This document shows, one piece after another, positions 31,093 to 42,948 of a DNA stretch of 64,000 bases; position 1 is the stretch's first letter, and each line of letters begins with the position of its first letter. The notes under the pieces are model-generated. The model ran no database searches and was not told the DNA's origin. It was given only the letters and a program-made list of their open reading frames with translations. The position numbers and the translations under genes are program-made. Source of the DNA: Hawksworthiomyces lignivorus (lineage: Eukaryota > Ascomycota > Sordariomycetes > Ophiostomatales > Ophiostomataceae). Where the stretch lies: positions 62,001 through 126,000 of the forward strand of contig NTMA01000057.1 in the NCBI GenBank assembly GCA_002917075.1, given 5' to 3'.

Positions 31093-32805
31093 ATGACGAG
31101 TCCTGATAAGCCGGGCGCGGCAAAGACGGAAGATACACCAGGCACGCCGGATGCGCCAATTTCGCCAAGCAAGCAAGCTTCGCCAGGCGCCCGTTCTGAG
31201 CTTGCTGAGCATGGAGTCGGGGAAATTGAAGTCGTAGGTCTCCCTTTATCTCACCTCTATTGTGAAGCTCTGTACTCAGCACCGACTTCTCGCCACAGGA
31301 TGCGGCCGACGCTGACTCCTCTTACGCCGAATCGTAAGTCATTTCACGCGGCGCCACGCACAGACCGTACCAACTGATACATACCGGATAGGCTTGCTGT
31401 GACCGACACCACGTCGCTGAAATCGTCGATGCTGCATTTCAAATGGGAGAACGGGAGACGATACCACGCAGAGGATGCAGGGAAGTACTGGTGAGCGCTT
31501 TTGCGTCTGGCCCGACCATGTTGAAGTAGCTTGGTGATAATAACCAACTTCTTGGGGCCGATTCTAGGGCTCCGAATGACGAAAGACAGCAGGAAGCCGA
31601 AGATCTGGTGTGGGTATTTGTCGCTTGTAAACCTCTGGATTGCTCAATATTGTCATCATATCCTAAATATCTTCTAGGCATACGATGAACCGAATTCTTC
31701 TCGACGACAAGCTCTATCTTGCTCCGATCGCAAAGGATGTACACGTATGCTTTTTACCTGTCCACCACCAGTCAGTTGGATTTGTTGTGCTTAGTCTTAA
31801 ACCAGCATGTTATCGATCTCGGCTGCGGTACAGGCGTATGGGCAATGCAAGTCCTCGCGCTGTCTCTTGATGTCCCAATAAAATACGTATTGCTAATATG
31901 GTTGTTGTATAGTGATTTCGCTGACGAGCATCCGTCTGCCGACGTCATCGGTGTGGACATTTCGCCTATTCAGCCGGAGTTTGTGCCTCCTAATTGCCGC
32001 TTTGAAGTTGACGATATTAATGAAGATTGGACATTCCCGGAGAACCACTTTGATTTCATTCATGCCCGTTACTTAACTGGCTGTGTGCCAGACTGGGTTG
32101 AATTTCATAAGAAATCTCTCAAGTATAATACTATTCTTATCTCTCTTTTCTCATAATCCTTGCTCCAATGGATTAGACCTGGGCTTATATATCGCAATCT
32201 AGGCACCTTCGACCCGGCGGCTGGGTCGAACAGTACGAGATATCGGCTATCCCACGGTCAGACGATGGTACACTGAAGCCAGAGTCGGCACTGTACAGAT
32301 GGGCGGGTTTATTCACTAAGATTGGAGAGATAACTGGTAAAACTTTCTTGGCACCAGAGGTCTGCCGGGACGCAATAGGGGCCGCAGGCTTTACCAACGT
32401 TCATGAGAGAATTGTCAAAGTGCCGATCGGCAAATGGCCGAAGGATCCGGCTCTCAAGCATTGGGGTATCTGGAACCGACAATTCCTCCTCGAGGGACTC
32501 GAGGGCTTTGCTATTAGGAGTATGACGAGCTTGTTAGGAGTGAGTGCCACCACTTCAGTTCGTCGCTTATCGTGATCGAGAGGCAAACTACCTACTTGAG
32601 ATTTAACTGACCGTGCTGTCTTAAGTGGTCGATTGAAGAAACGCAGTTGTACCTTGTCGACGTTCGTAAGGATCTACTGGATCCAAATATCCATTCATAT
32701 GTCGAAATGTAAGTACTATCCATCATACTTTACTTCAGAAACACGCTGACCATGTTCGTGTTCAGCCGCATCGCTTATGGCCAGAAATCAGGCGCAAGTA
32801 GCTAG
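31093..32805 (+). CDS. LaeA-like SAM-dependent methyltransferase (complete)
   Basis: Second TAM/LaeA-type methyltransferase of the window. Ten exons: 31093-31233, 31299-31333, 31392-31490, 31568-31609, 31678-31744, 31806-31846, 31913-32122, 32203-32539, 32626-32708, 32766-32805; all phases close to 364 residues. Order: FKWENGRRYHAED, LLDDKLYLAPI, motif I [75 protein letters not shown], then IGKWPKDPALKHWG and RIAYGQKSG. Intron 6 starts AT|GCAAGT and ends TATAG, a GC-AG intron; only it yields [10 protein letters not shown]. The donor after exon 4 (GTGGGT) is weak. It may methylate a small molecule or act as a regulator; its neighbour upstream is an MFS exporter. Confidence 0.9.
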
Positions 32806-35313
32806 ACCGATACCCTTATTGTCTAAATCATATGCAAGGTTCATGCAAGAGTGTATAGACAGCTAGTTGTTATGAGAGGTTATACGTTGTGATCATTGAC
32901 GCACCTTTTGTTAATGACTGTAGCTGTAAGTTAGTCCATTCGCATATGAATTGGGATTTGATACACGCACCTGTTGAGCAGTGCTTATATAATACCATGC
33001 CTGTAGGTTGATACCGTATGCTTATCACTTGAATACCGTGGTGATACACTGTATATAGCACTATATAGAGAGGGCTCCTCGCCCTGCCTCCCTCTAGGAT
33101 ATCTCTTTTGGCCTCTTCTAATCAATGGCTCTACTCAAACTGACTTGACAGCACCGCCCATTTTTGACACACGCACCAGTCCTCTCTGCGAAAATACAGC
33201 ACTATAAATATAGTAAAACACACTATAACTTCCTATCTAAGGGCGTCGTTCATCACTAAAAGGCACAAACGTAGCATCTGAGAACAGTATGTGAAGGGGA
33301 AATGGTATTAAACCGTGATTAAGAATACAGAAATAAGCTACCTAAAGTATATAATAAATAATATAGGAGAGAGAAGAAAACAAGCCTTCTTCCAAAGAGT
33401 TTAAGCAAACTCTATAATAATAATAATAAAAAGTACAATATAAATCTATTTCTCATCGAAGAATTCTACGCAGAGTAGCAGTTTTTACGCCAGATAGATC
33501 GTATAGAACAGGTATCTACGATAAGGTCTCCTTCGTCCTAGAGACGCAAAATTAGAATAAGGAATTCACAATCGCTTTTTATAGTTCTAGCTCTAATCTA
33601 AAATAAAATTAAATAGAGGCTAGTATTGTTGCCCTCTAGTTGCTAGACAAAGGTTAAGAATATTCAGAGCCTGTTTAGATCCTATCTAGTACTGATAATC
33701 TCACAAATTCGTCTCCATTTCCTCCTTCTCTTTACTCCCGTTATTTGTTTTGTTTCTATGTAGATCACTATAATTCTACATCCCCACCCCCTCCGCCCCC
33801 CCTGCCACCTGATCGCACTTTGTCTAGCAAAGGCATTAAATCTGCCCTTATATTTCCGTTGCTTAGCTTTGTGAACCTCCGAAGTAATTAATGTGTATAT
33901 AGGTGCCTCCTATAGCTTTATATCATCTTTAGTGTCAGTTGACATCTCCAGCGCCTGCTAGTCGGCTGCTAGCAGCAGCCGAGAGCCGCTAAGTGACGGA
34001 AAAAACTCGAAGTCCCGCGTCAAGAAAACTGCATAGTGAGTTGTAGGAAGGAGGGAGCCAAAGCAGAGTTGTTGACCCCTAAGGCTTGGAGGAGTTATCA
34101 GGGGACTGAGCAATTCTGCCACTTCTTACCGCTCTGCCCGTATAAAAGAGGTGGTGACAGGATTTTCTTTATTTTCATGAAGATAGGATAGGTAACAGCG
34201 GACACGACACAAAAATAAGAGGCAGCGCCTCCTGACCTGACAATTGCCTTTCAATTGAACCTATTTCGATGCCAGTTAAAGCCACACTGGTGATTCAAGA
34301 GACCAGGCCTCTGGCCTTAGGTCAGAGGCCGACCCGGCCACATGACCATGCAGCTTTACTACGAGGGCGGTCCTTGGGGACTAAGGGTCTCGCCTTCTAC
34401 AAAGGTGGGAACAACCGAGGTAGCGAGAGTTCCGACTGTCCTGGCCCACTCGTGTCGTTGTGGGAAAGGTGTGGTGGTCGCGGTGGTCAGGTTGAGTCGA
34501 GGAGTCAGCCCGCGACGCTCTCAATAGCCGTCGGATAAGCATGCAATGAACCAAGAAGTAGTAGTTAGGCTTGTTGTTCTGTTGTTGTTCCACTAGCTAG
34601 CTCGTTCTTGGCTCGCAGGTGACATATGAATTACATACTTTTAAGCTTCACATATGCTGCTGCCTTAAGGTGGCTCTGAAATTGGGTTACTATACTGCCG
34701 TATTGCGCTTCGCATGAACTTGAGATTCATGTGGGGGACTATTCAACGCATTTATTAGTCATTTGTACCTACTACAATTTTATGGCCGCCCAAAAGTAGG
34801 TTTTAAAAGACAAAGAGCAAGAACACAAGGATGGCGATAACCTACGTCTACGTTAATAGCAAAGTCATATCCATTAAAGTACAGGCCGATATCACTTCTT
34901 AGAATGTCGTTTTGCACCGAGTTTATGGTGACACTGGTGTCTGTGCCGTTCATGATTCACTGACCAGAGATATCTCTAACCTAGCTATACACGTAGGCTA
35001 ACGGGAAAAAAGTGTGCCTCTTTAAAGTCTAGACAGTACTTGTGTTATACGATTGAGCAAATGGTGTCTGTAATGACACGGCGTCTATCTCCATGCCTGG
35101 GTATCTCTACTAGGGAAGTCGGTTATTATTTATATGGGTTTTGAGTATGATAAGAGACTAAGAAGAAAAAGACATAGAAAGCAAGGGCTAATATAAGCAA
35201 TAACTACGGTAGAAGAGGATATATTATTCTGGAGATCTAACACAACCGATCAGGTTATAACATTGAAGGATTATATAAATAGAAATAGAATTTTTTTTTC
35301 TATGTAAAAATAG
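32806..35313. other. AT-rich stretch, possible decayed repeat
   Basis: No gene supported over 2.5 kb. 33.06-33.76 kb is dense in TA, CTA and TAA triplets, the composition left by repeat-induced point mutation (RIP). 33.96-34.60 kb is GC-richer, has a TATAAAAG box at ~34.14 kb and a perfect hairpin; it could be a solo-LTR-like remnant, but no matching second copy or reverse-transcriptase frame was found in the window. Confidence 0.45.
34306..34330. repeat. Perfect 8-bp inverted repeat (hairpin)
   Basis: GGCCTCTG at 34306-34313 and CAGAGGCC at 34323-34330 separated by nine bases; a stable stem-loop in otherwise gene-free DNA. Confidence 0.85.
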
Positions 35314-36440
35314 TTATACTTCAATAAAGACTAAAGTTACCACAGTAAAAATTTCCAGAATATCCTGCCTAAATGCATCCACATCACCCGTAACATCAAG
35401 ATAATTATAAGAGTCGCATATTACTTGCGCGACAGTTTGGGCTACAGAGAAAACATTTATAATCAGTAAGTCGAAGCTAAGTTGACGCAATAATCTCAGG
35501 AATAAAAAGACGTACTCAAGTCTGTATTAGTCCAAACCGGAGAAAGAATTCCAGAGAGAGCTTCATAAGTCCACTGCGAAAGGACGACGATCAGATTCTT
35601 ATTCTAACTGCAACCGTATGATCTAATACTTACGACAGCTGCTTCGGATGGTGCACGAGCGGAGGCGTATGCATCAACGGCATTATCGGTACTGTCTGAT
35701 GGAGGCGAGTTTGGCGGTACTTGAAGACTGTTAACACTTTGTTTACAGACGCGATCAAAAAAGGAGATAGCTTACCATAATTGGTTCCAGTTACATATGC
35801 GTAACTATGGCAGATTCCTGACAGTTAACAACTACAAACCTAAAACTCGGCATAATTCAATGCTGAAGCCGAAGGCCTACCCAGGAGAGCCAGTCTTCAA
35901 TGTATCACTTAGAAAGCCTCCGATAAGTCCCAAATATGGAAAGCTTGGGTCAGGTGGACCATTTAACATGGTTAGAGCGAGGCCTGTTTGGATACAATCA
36001 TTGCCCGTCCACGACAACTGTACTTCTAACGCAGATTCCAGCGTAGAAAAAGTGAACAAATATATTGTTCCGGCGGGGTAATCTTTGGAAACATAGCCAA
36101 GCAAAACCCCGTTATTGTCAAAGACTTGAATGTCTCCAGTTAGAGTAGTTCCGTGGCACGCTGGGAAAGGCGAAACAGAGCTTGAGGGCGCAGAGGACGA
36201 GGCCGACACTGAGCTCGAGGTGATTTCAGAAGATGAGGTAGACAGGGAGTTCAAGGGTGCAGAGGGCGATATCGACACAGAGCTGAAGCGTGCAGAGGAA
36301 GTCGATGGTGCAGAGGATAATGACAGTGGTAAAGAGGGGCGGCATTTATTAGCAAGAACCAAGTCGAAGCAGAAGCTCGTAAGGAGCACAGAAAATATCG
36401 CAATTAACCTCATATTGAATAAGAACGACAATGACAACAA
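35314..36440 (-). CDS. Secreted Ser-rich protein of unknown family
   Basis: Five exons, 36440-35881, 35804-35776, 35719-35634, 35573-35516 and 35441-35314, phases consistent, 286 residues from the first Met or 277 from the second (36413), which begins a signal peptide MRLIAIFSVLLTSFCFDLVL. After cleavage near LANKC comes KCRPSLPLSL and a Ser/Thr-rich stalk to about residue 95. The globular part reads TLTGDIQVFDNNGVLLGYVS, FSTLESALEVQLSW, GPPDPSFPYLGLIGGF, then EAAVWTYEALSGILSPVWTN and TGDVDAFRQDILEIF. The pattern ESxxW-x-Y-x5-GxLxxxWxNTD occurs in uncharacterised fungal secreted proteins. One acceptor (CTTCAAG) is weak. Its N-terminal module recurs in the broken gene at 37.6 kb. Function unknown; an extracellular or wall-linked role is inferred. 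Confidence 0.8.
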
Positions 36441-37616
36441 CGCCTCCTGCGTGTAGACAAGTGTCGATAGAACCGCTGCCCTTGCTAAAGTCTGCGAAAG
36501 CGAAGAGCAGGCAGCAGAGTCAAGAATAGATGGGAGCTCTGCCTCTTTTTCTACGCGTCGCCTCCTGGCGTGTATGTATTACGCCTCTTACCCACGAACC
36601 CTAATCATACAGCTTTCCTACATACATCGTTTTATGTGATATTGAAGAAGGGTTCATAACCAGATGTGGCTAAAGGCCCCGGAGCGATGGCACAAGTGAT
36701 TGTCAATTGGTGTAATATTGAAGAAATAATTCAGAAGCGGCGGAGTGGCGTCTATGCGTAGCTAGGCGAGCCTGATAAGGCATAGTTCTACTCGATAATT
36801 TAACACCAGCACAATGCTTATTTTACTATGGCCCGCCCACACACATACGAAAGCTAAAAATCAATAAAGCCACAATCCAGAAGTAATCTTCTTGCATGCT
36901 TATACGGAGGTCGATCAAAATTGTTTCGTTTCACTTCCCTGTCTGCCAATAAACCGTTATAAGCATATTTGCGTTTGGTACGGAGTAGATGTCAAGTTCA
37001 GGTGGATTAGAGCCATTAATGGAGAAGCCCCTCTGATACCAATAACTACAGTGTAAAGTCTAACAGCGGCTCCAGACTTGCAACTTAAATGACTCAAATC
37101 ACATGAAAGTGAAAATAAATCTATATATTTATGAGTATACACTTAGATAATTTGTTTAAGATATATTTAATAAATTCTATTAAATATTTCCTACTTTGAA
37201 GTTAATTCTGCGTTTGTTTTTTGTTTGCAGTGTTCTTTTACCGATGATATTTCATGGTTTAATGTGGAAGGGGAGGTGGCGTGTGTAGTACAACAAAATC
37301 ACCGAAGGAGACACTCTCAAGTAATATTGCCAATTGCCCGTCTCAGACAAATGTATTGATACGCCACAAGGTTACATTTCCGAAAATTGTTTGTGTCTAT
37401 CTCGGCACAGTGGCATACGGCTGTGGTACTTTTGCATCTATTTGACCTTTGTTAGCTATTTGTCTACTAAGCCGTATGAAGCTTAAGTACTGTCAATTGG
37501 TTTCTTAGGATCTACATTCCTTGGCCTGCTTGCTATAGATTGTTTTCAATGAAAGCAGCAAACGTGCCATCTTGCCCCTTCTCACCGTTTCTCCCAGGCT
37601 CCTGAAGTCAGTCTCG
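36441..37616. other. Head-to-head spacer of the two secreted-protein genes
   Basis: 1.2 kb AT-rich spacer between two divergently oriented genes with related N-termini; probably their promoters. No open frame of interest. Confidence 0.6.
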
Positions 37617-38326
37617 ATGAAGGCTATACACCTCTTGGCATTCGGCCTTCTCTTTGTTGCCGCGGCCGTCGCGTCCCGGTGCAAGCCATCTCTGCCTTCA
37701 TCGCCGTCGTCCTCCCTATCGACACCAGTCCGCTCCGTCAGCCCCGCCATATCATCGTCACCTTCGTCCGCCCCGTCTTCTAGTACCACCATTTCTGCCT
37801 CCTCTTCCTCCTCAGCGGCGGCAATTCCATCTGGTATCCTCCCCGGCTGCGCAAACATCATCCAGAATGGTGATTTCAGCAATGGCCCTCCTCGACTGGG
37901 GCCTGTCCGGCAACTGGGGGGAGCCGGGGCTCGCTGGGCTCGTGGTACCAGCAGTACTTTGGCAGCGACTCCTGCGGCTGGCTCGCGCTCGGCGGCTAAG
38001 TCGGCGGCTACATCGAGACGTATCAGCTCCTGCCGCTCATGTCTGTGGGCACCTACGTTTTCACGCTCGTGTACTCCGCATTCGTGAGCAACTCGCCGGG
38101 CGCCGTGTTCAGCGTCACCATTAGCGGTTCCAGCCTGCCAGACACGACTTGGACCTTCAACCTTGGTGGTGTGCCGCCGTCGCCGATTCTGAACCTCACG
38201 CTGGCATTTTTACTACCCGCGCAGACCAACGACCTGAAACTGGTCCTGCAGCTGCAGGTGCCTTCTGGCGGAGACGCATACGTGGCGTTTGACGATCTGA
38301 TCCTAGTGCCACAGGCTTGTGCTTAA
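37617..38326 (+). pseudogene. Secreted Ser-rich protein, frameshifted paralogue of the N-terminal module
   Basis: Starts with signal peptide MKAIHLLAFGLLFVAAAVAS, then RCKPSLPSSPSSSL and a Ser/Pro stalk like the gene at 35.3-36.4 kb. A domain follows that begins GCANIIQNGDFSNG, the opening of carbohydrate-binding-like extracellular modules. All three frames are then needed: LLDWGLSGNWGE in one, GSWYQQYFGSDSCGWLALGG in another, an in-frame TAA at 37997-37999, then YIETYQLLPLMSVGTYVFTL to the end at 38326 (FDDLILVPQACA). The remainder (VFSVTISGSSLPDTTWTF, TNDLKLVLQLQVPSGG) reads as an intact beta-sandwich end. Two frameshifts and a stop in a GC-rich stretch mean a pseudogene, or several sequencing errors. 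Confidence 0.75.
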
Positions 38327-39558
38327 AGAGGAGTCTCGTATTTATAGTAGAACGTATCTTCGAATTTTTCTAGCAATATTTGTTAACCTGCTTGGGTCTC
38401 AGCGAGCAAGAAAATGTTTGGTGGTCCTAGGCACTGAAAATATTGGCCGGAAAACCCTTAGGCATCATATAGTTCTAGGAATATGTTGAGTGATGCCACT
38501 AAACCACTGTACCAGTACAAAAAGGATTAATTCCTATGGACACATGTAATAGTACCTTATAACTCAATAGAACAGATCAAACAGTAAACTTTATCCAGTA
38601 TCTAAGCAATCAAGCCTTCTACGACAAAGCCAGGAGAATATATGAGGGTAATCATAACGACTTGAGCTCCACCCAGTTTAGCAAAGTCCATGGTATCAAG
38701 AGTGTGACGGACGGTGGGGCTTGCAGGCCGCCAAGGGCGAGCTAGGGCCTGGGGCGGAGTTTGGGTGAGTAAAAATAACTCAACAACCCCCTCCAAAAAA
38801 TGTACCTCTCATCGTTAAGACCGTTCAAAGCTGCGCCCAGTGCCAGTCATAAGCGACGCCACAGTAGCGCTTTCTAACCTGTGTCGAATACTTCGCAGAA
38901 CATTCATATGTGCGTACGTATCACGCTGTGGGCGAGAGCTTCACGAGCTTCGTGTGATGGGGATCGCTACGGTCGCGGTTGGCGGTAATTATTGTGTTAT
39001 CCGTCACCGACTTTTCTATTTGGATAACTGAATCAGGCCGCCCTATGAGTCGTTTGCCGTGAGGTGGTTCGTCTAAAATAGGCTTTTTGGTGTGCTTTTT
39101 GCCAGGGGTTCGTGCTCTAATTCTCTGGTATGACTTGTTCCCCAGACAAGATTAACAATGGCTTTAAAATATGAAACAGAGGATCAGCCCTATATGAAAT
39201 ATATTCCGAGCAGAATCACAACTTAACATTTCAAGGCCTGCCAACTACCCCTGAATTCAATACTTAATGATTCACTTTGTAGCATGTGCACACGACACTA
39301 GCCTCTTGCTGCGCAATGCCACCGTGATGCACCGCCACTCTGTCCAATACCACTAATCAATCCAGCATGCATGTCAGACCTTATTGGGGCGACAAGGCTT
39401 CCTGAGTGATCTGACTGGGTTTCGCACTAAAAGAGCCGACACGGCCCAAGCGTCCCGCTGCATTTCTGCTTCGCTTTCTCCCGAGCCTCACATCTTCAAT
39501 GCCAACAGGCTGCAGTTAAAACTAGTCGAAAGGTGTAGGCTACACCTAACATCGCAGC
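38327..39558. other. Intergenic, no supported gene
   Basis: 1.2 kb with short frames only; upstream region of the ankyrin gene. Confidence 0.6.
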
Positions 39559-41798
39559 ATGGATCCCATCTCGGCAATCTCGGGCGTTATAGCCGTCATC
39601 AGCTTCACAGCTTCCTGCACGAGGAACGTTCTCACCCTAATTGGCGAGATTCGAGATGCGCCCGAAGACATCAGCATCCTAGCTACCGACCTTCAAAACT
39701 TGGCGCTGTTGCTCAAGTCGGCTCAAGATCTGTGTGCGAAGCACACGCTTCATAAAGAAGATGCGCCCATTGTGGAGACGCTCACGAGCTGTCTCGAGAG
39801 CTGCCAGGATGTCATGGACGCCACCAAGACGCAGCTGAGATCGTTCCTGGGGAAGGGCAGCGGGCGGAGAAGCCCGATCCGAGCCCTTGGCTGGACAATG
39901 AAGAAGAGTGAGATTCGATCCCTGCGATCAAGACTGAGAGATGCAAAAGCCAGTGTACACATGGCAGTCGCGGTGCTAAACGGGTGAGCCAGTCCTGACA
40001 TGCTGTCATATGAGAGAACAGCTCTGACTCGATCATGATTAGGCACCTTACAAATAAGGCGCAGGAAGACATCCGAAAGGACATGGCAAGAGACTATGAG
40101 AGGCTCTTGGCGGAGTTCCAAAACGTGGACCGGGCACGACAAATCCGCGCACGGCTTGAAGAGGACCTCACAAGCGTATCGGAAGCGATGACTAGCCGCG
40201 CACTGTCGATTTCCGGCCAAACAGATACTGACTTTCCGATTCGGAGATTCTTTCAAAGCTCCGTTCGCTCTGAGCACCTGGAACCCCCAGCGATCAATAT
40301 TAGGTAGGGTCTACTTTACGAGACACCCCTCCACTGGCTAGCGTTTTAATTTCTTCATTCTCTCGCTGGCGATATCATGCGAGTTCTTAGTCAACACATA
40401 CCATTTAAGCTATGCTATGAACAAGAAGCTCAGAACTAACACCGTCTTTATAGCATGGATTATGACACTTCGACCACAGAATCAGAATACGAAGAATCTC
40501 AAGAGCCCCTAGCGCTCATTAGAGCGTCAAGGGTCGGAGATTGCGAGATGATCAGATACTGTCTCTCCATGGGCCTGTCTCCTGATCAAAGAGACCCTAC
40601 CGGGAGAACAGCTTTACATTTCGCAGCCATCTCCAACTATATTGAGATGGCAGTCATCTTGACCGAAAACGGAGCGGACACCAACGCCAAGGATGATTCT
40701 CGTCTCACCCCGTTCAATGTGGCACTAGCAATGAGGTCGATTGAGACGGCCGCCGTGCTTGCCAGGAACGGTTGCGATCTCGGAGATTTCGAGAATGGGC
40801 TCTTCGAAATCATGAGGAATTTTAAGGGGACGGTCCGGGTACGTGAACTCCTAAGAGCTCTGGACGATAGAATAAGAGACGGAAAATGCATAGGAGATGA
40901 GAAGTATTTGCTTCTAGAGGCTATCGACCGAAACGAGACTATAGGTCTGCAGGTTCTTTTAGAGGCTGGGTTCTCCGTGAAAGTCCGTAAAAACGGTACG
41001 CAAAATTACTGACAAGTCCTTTTCTAACTTCGCATACATATGCTAAATGTGTCATCATTAGGCATTTCCGCTCTACACCAAGCCATCCTCCAAGGGCGCA
41101 AGACTGCGGTGAAGCTCCTCTTGCAATACGGCGCCGATCCGAACGAGCATCTACCGGTAGGGACCGGAGATCTGCTGGACAAAGAGACACCTTGGCAGCG
41201 CGCTCTCCTGGGATTCATTGACTCTGGAATCACTCCTATAGCCAACGCCGGGCGGGTTATGAAAGATATTGATTTGGTTCGCGCTCTTCTGGAGGCTGGT
41301 GCCGACCCAAAATTTGTGTATCCGGATGGTAAAGATCCTTCCTCATTACTTGTCTTTTTACATCCCACCTCCTTGAACTAGTAATAGCCGTTGCTAACAA
41401 GAGTATAAGGCGGTGCCGACCTCCAAGGCCTGTGCGCGGAAGAGTATCTCCCAATAGCAAAGCTTCTGCTCGACCGTGGCGCAGAGCCGAACCACCAGGA
41501 CGGATGTGGCCTCGGACCAATGTATTGGGCAGCGGCATGCGGGAATGCCGAACTGCTACGGCTACTAATCGCTAAGGGGGGAGATGTCAACCTGCAGGCA
41601 AACGAGAAGTGGTTTATGTTTACTCCACTTCATGGCGCTGTCTTCCAGCACCGCCCTGAGGTGGGGACGATCTTATTGGAGGCAGGGGCAGACATCAACA
41701 TGAAGGATTCGGATGGGCAGCGGCCAATCGAGCTCCATAGTTGCACAGATCCGGGCTGTGGCTTGCTGAAGGCGCTGAGCCTGAAGGAGCAATTGTGA
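39559..41798 (+). CDS. Fungal STAND-type N-terminal domain plus ankyrin repeats
   Basis: Cytosolic receptor-like protein without a nucleotide-binding domain. Exons 39559-39983, 40043-40303, 40454-40995, 41062-41328 and 41410-41798, in phase, 627 residues. Residues 1-130 (MDPISAISGVIAVISFTASC, LATDLQNLALLLKSAQDLC) match the helical HeLo-like/fungal N-terminal domain found in front of NACHT or ankyrin proteins. A charged helical linker follows to about 235. Ankyrin units then include DPTGRTALHFAAISNYIEMA, SRLTPFNVALAMRSIETAAV, GISALHQAILQGRKTAVKLL, GADPKFVYPDG, GLGPMYWAAACGNAELLRLL and FTPLHGAVFQHRPEVGTILL. The missing NB-ARC/NACHT module is noteworthy: the sensor and N-terminal parts are joined directly. 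Roles in self/non-self recognition are inferred from family context. Confidence 0.88.
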
Positions 41799-42948
41799 TG
41801 CTGCTACTCTTCGCAGAAATTCATATAAGAGCTAGTATATATTACACAGCAGTACATATTCCATAAACGTTTATGCTTCACAGAGCAGCACGCGTATAGA
41901 GGAACAGGAGCTATGCTTCTAACTGTGCTGGTATTGATTTTTTGTTATTGATATGATTAATAGCCAGAGAGGTTCAAATGAGGGCTAGAGAAAGATGAAA
42001 AAAATATTAATTCCTCCTATGTTGCTCCTACCATTTGTACTATCGGCAGTACAGTTTATGAGGGTGCTGAACAGTTGCTTTAAAGATTTGGAGGCGCACC
42101 ATGTGACCAATAACACCTATTTGTACTAGAAGACAATAGTAGGCCCGACATTAATTGCTTTCGAAAGAATATCAAAAAAGAAACGAAGTTGACATATTTC
42201 TAGGAGAACCGTGCCGCCTGCGTTTCTTTTGAACTTTTTCCGGAGCTGTTCACAAAATCCGCGACTTAAAAGCTTATTTCGACTGCCAAAAGAAACCTAA
42301 CCCTTCAGAAGCAAAAGTTTCTCATTCACAGCCAATGGAACGTTGTAATCGATAATGCACGCTGTCTTCTTCTAAAAAATTCGCGGAATTGCGATGCGTG
42401 ACCAGTGTGGGCAATTTTCAGAACCGCGCTGCCTGCAATCTGGATGATTCGCATGGGTAAGCACATCCACTGGGAGCGTGCCAATAGCTGACTTCATCAT
42501 ATCGCTCACGATTTATACAAATCTAATCAAAACAAATAGAAAAACAAAACAAATAGAGCAGCGATAGGCGGTAAGCGGCACTCTAGCTATCCGGTCGCTT
42601 AGGGCCTGTCACATACTACGGACAGAAGGGGGAACGAGTCTCCATATTAGCAGGATCGAGCAGAAAAATCCGGCACCCACAGGCCAACCTTGCCCACAGG
42701 CAATATAAAAGCAATCTAGGGATAAATTATCAACAGTAGAAATACCAGCAAATAACGGCATATAAAAGAAGGGCCTTTTTTGCAGGGAATGAGAGGACAG
42801 AACCACGTTTGTACTTAAGTATGGCTTGCAATTCCAGGATATTTCGAGCCAAGCCACTCAGGCTTGGCTTCCCGCTGAGAAAAAGTTCACTTTCACATCT
42901 AGATTTTCTTGTCGACGGTTTACCACAGCGACTCTTTTAGGTTCCATA
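41799..42948. other. Intergenic with a possible inverted gene fragment
   Basis: No complete gene. AT-rich; A-rich direct repeats at about 42.53-42.56 kb. A minus-strand fragment at 42651-42706 resembles the start of the adjacent DUF1996 gene. Confidence 0.6.
42651..42706 (-). pseudogene. Possible inverted fragment of the DUF1996 gene 5' end
   Basis: Minus-strand translation YIACGQGWPVGAGFFCSIL lines up with [17 protein letters not shown] at the mature N-terminus of the DUF1996 protein 0.3 kb away, and the DNA shares several runs such as TGCCTG and CTGCTCG. The fragment is short, so chance similarity is possible. Confidence 0.35.

Noticed and set aside
27765..32805. Secondary-metabolite cluster built on the MFS exporter and LaeA-like methyltransferase
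   Set aside because: No polyketide synthase, peptide synthetase, terpene or prenyltransferase backbone gene is in the window, so two tailoring-type genes alone do not support it.
33960..34620. Possible solo LTR (TATA box, hairpin, TG...CA-like ends)
   Set aside because: No second copy, primer-binding site, target-site duplication or reverse-transcriptase frame could be identified, so not annotated as a mobile element.
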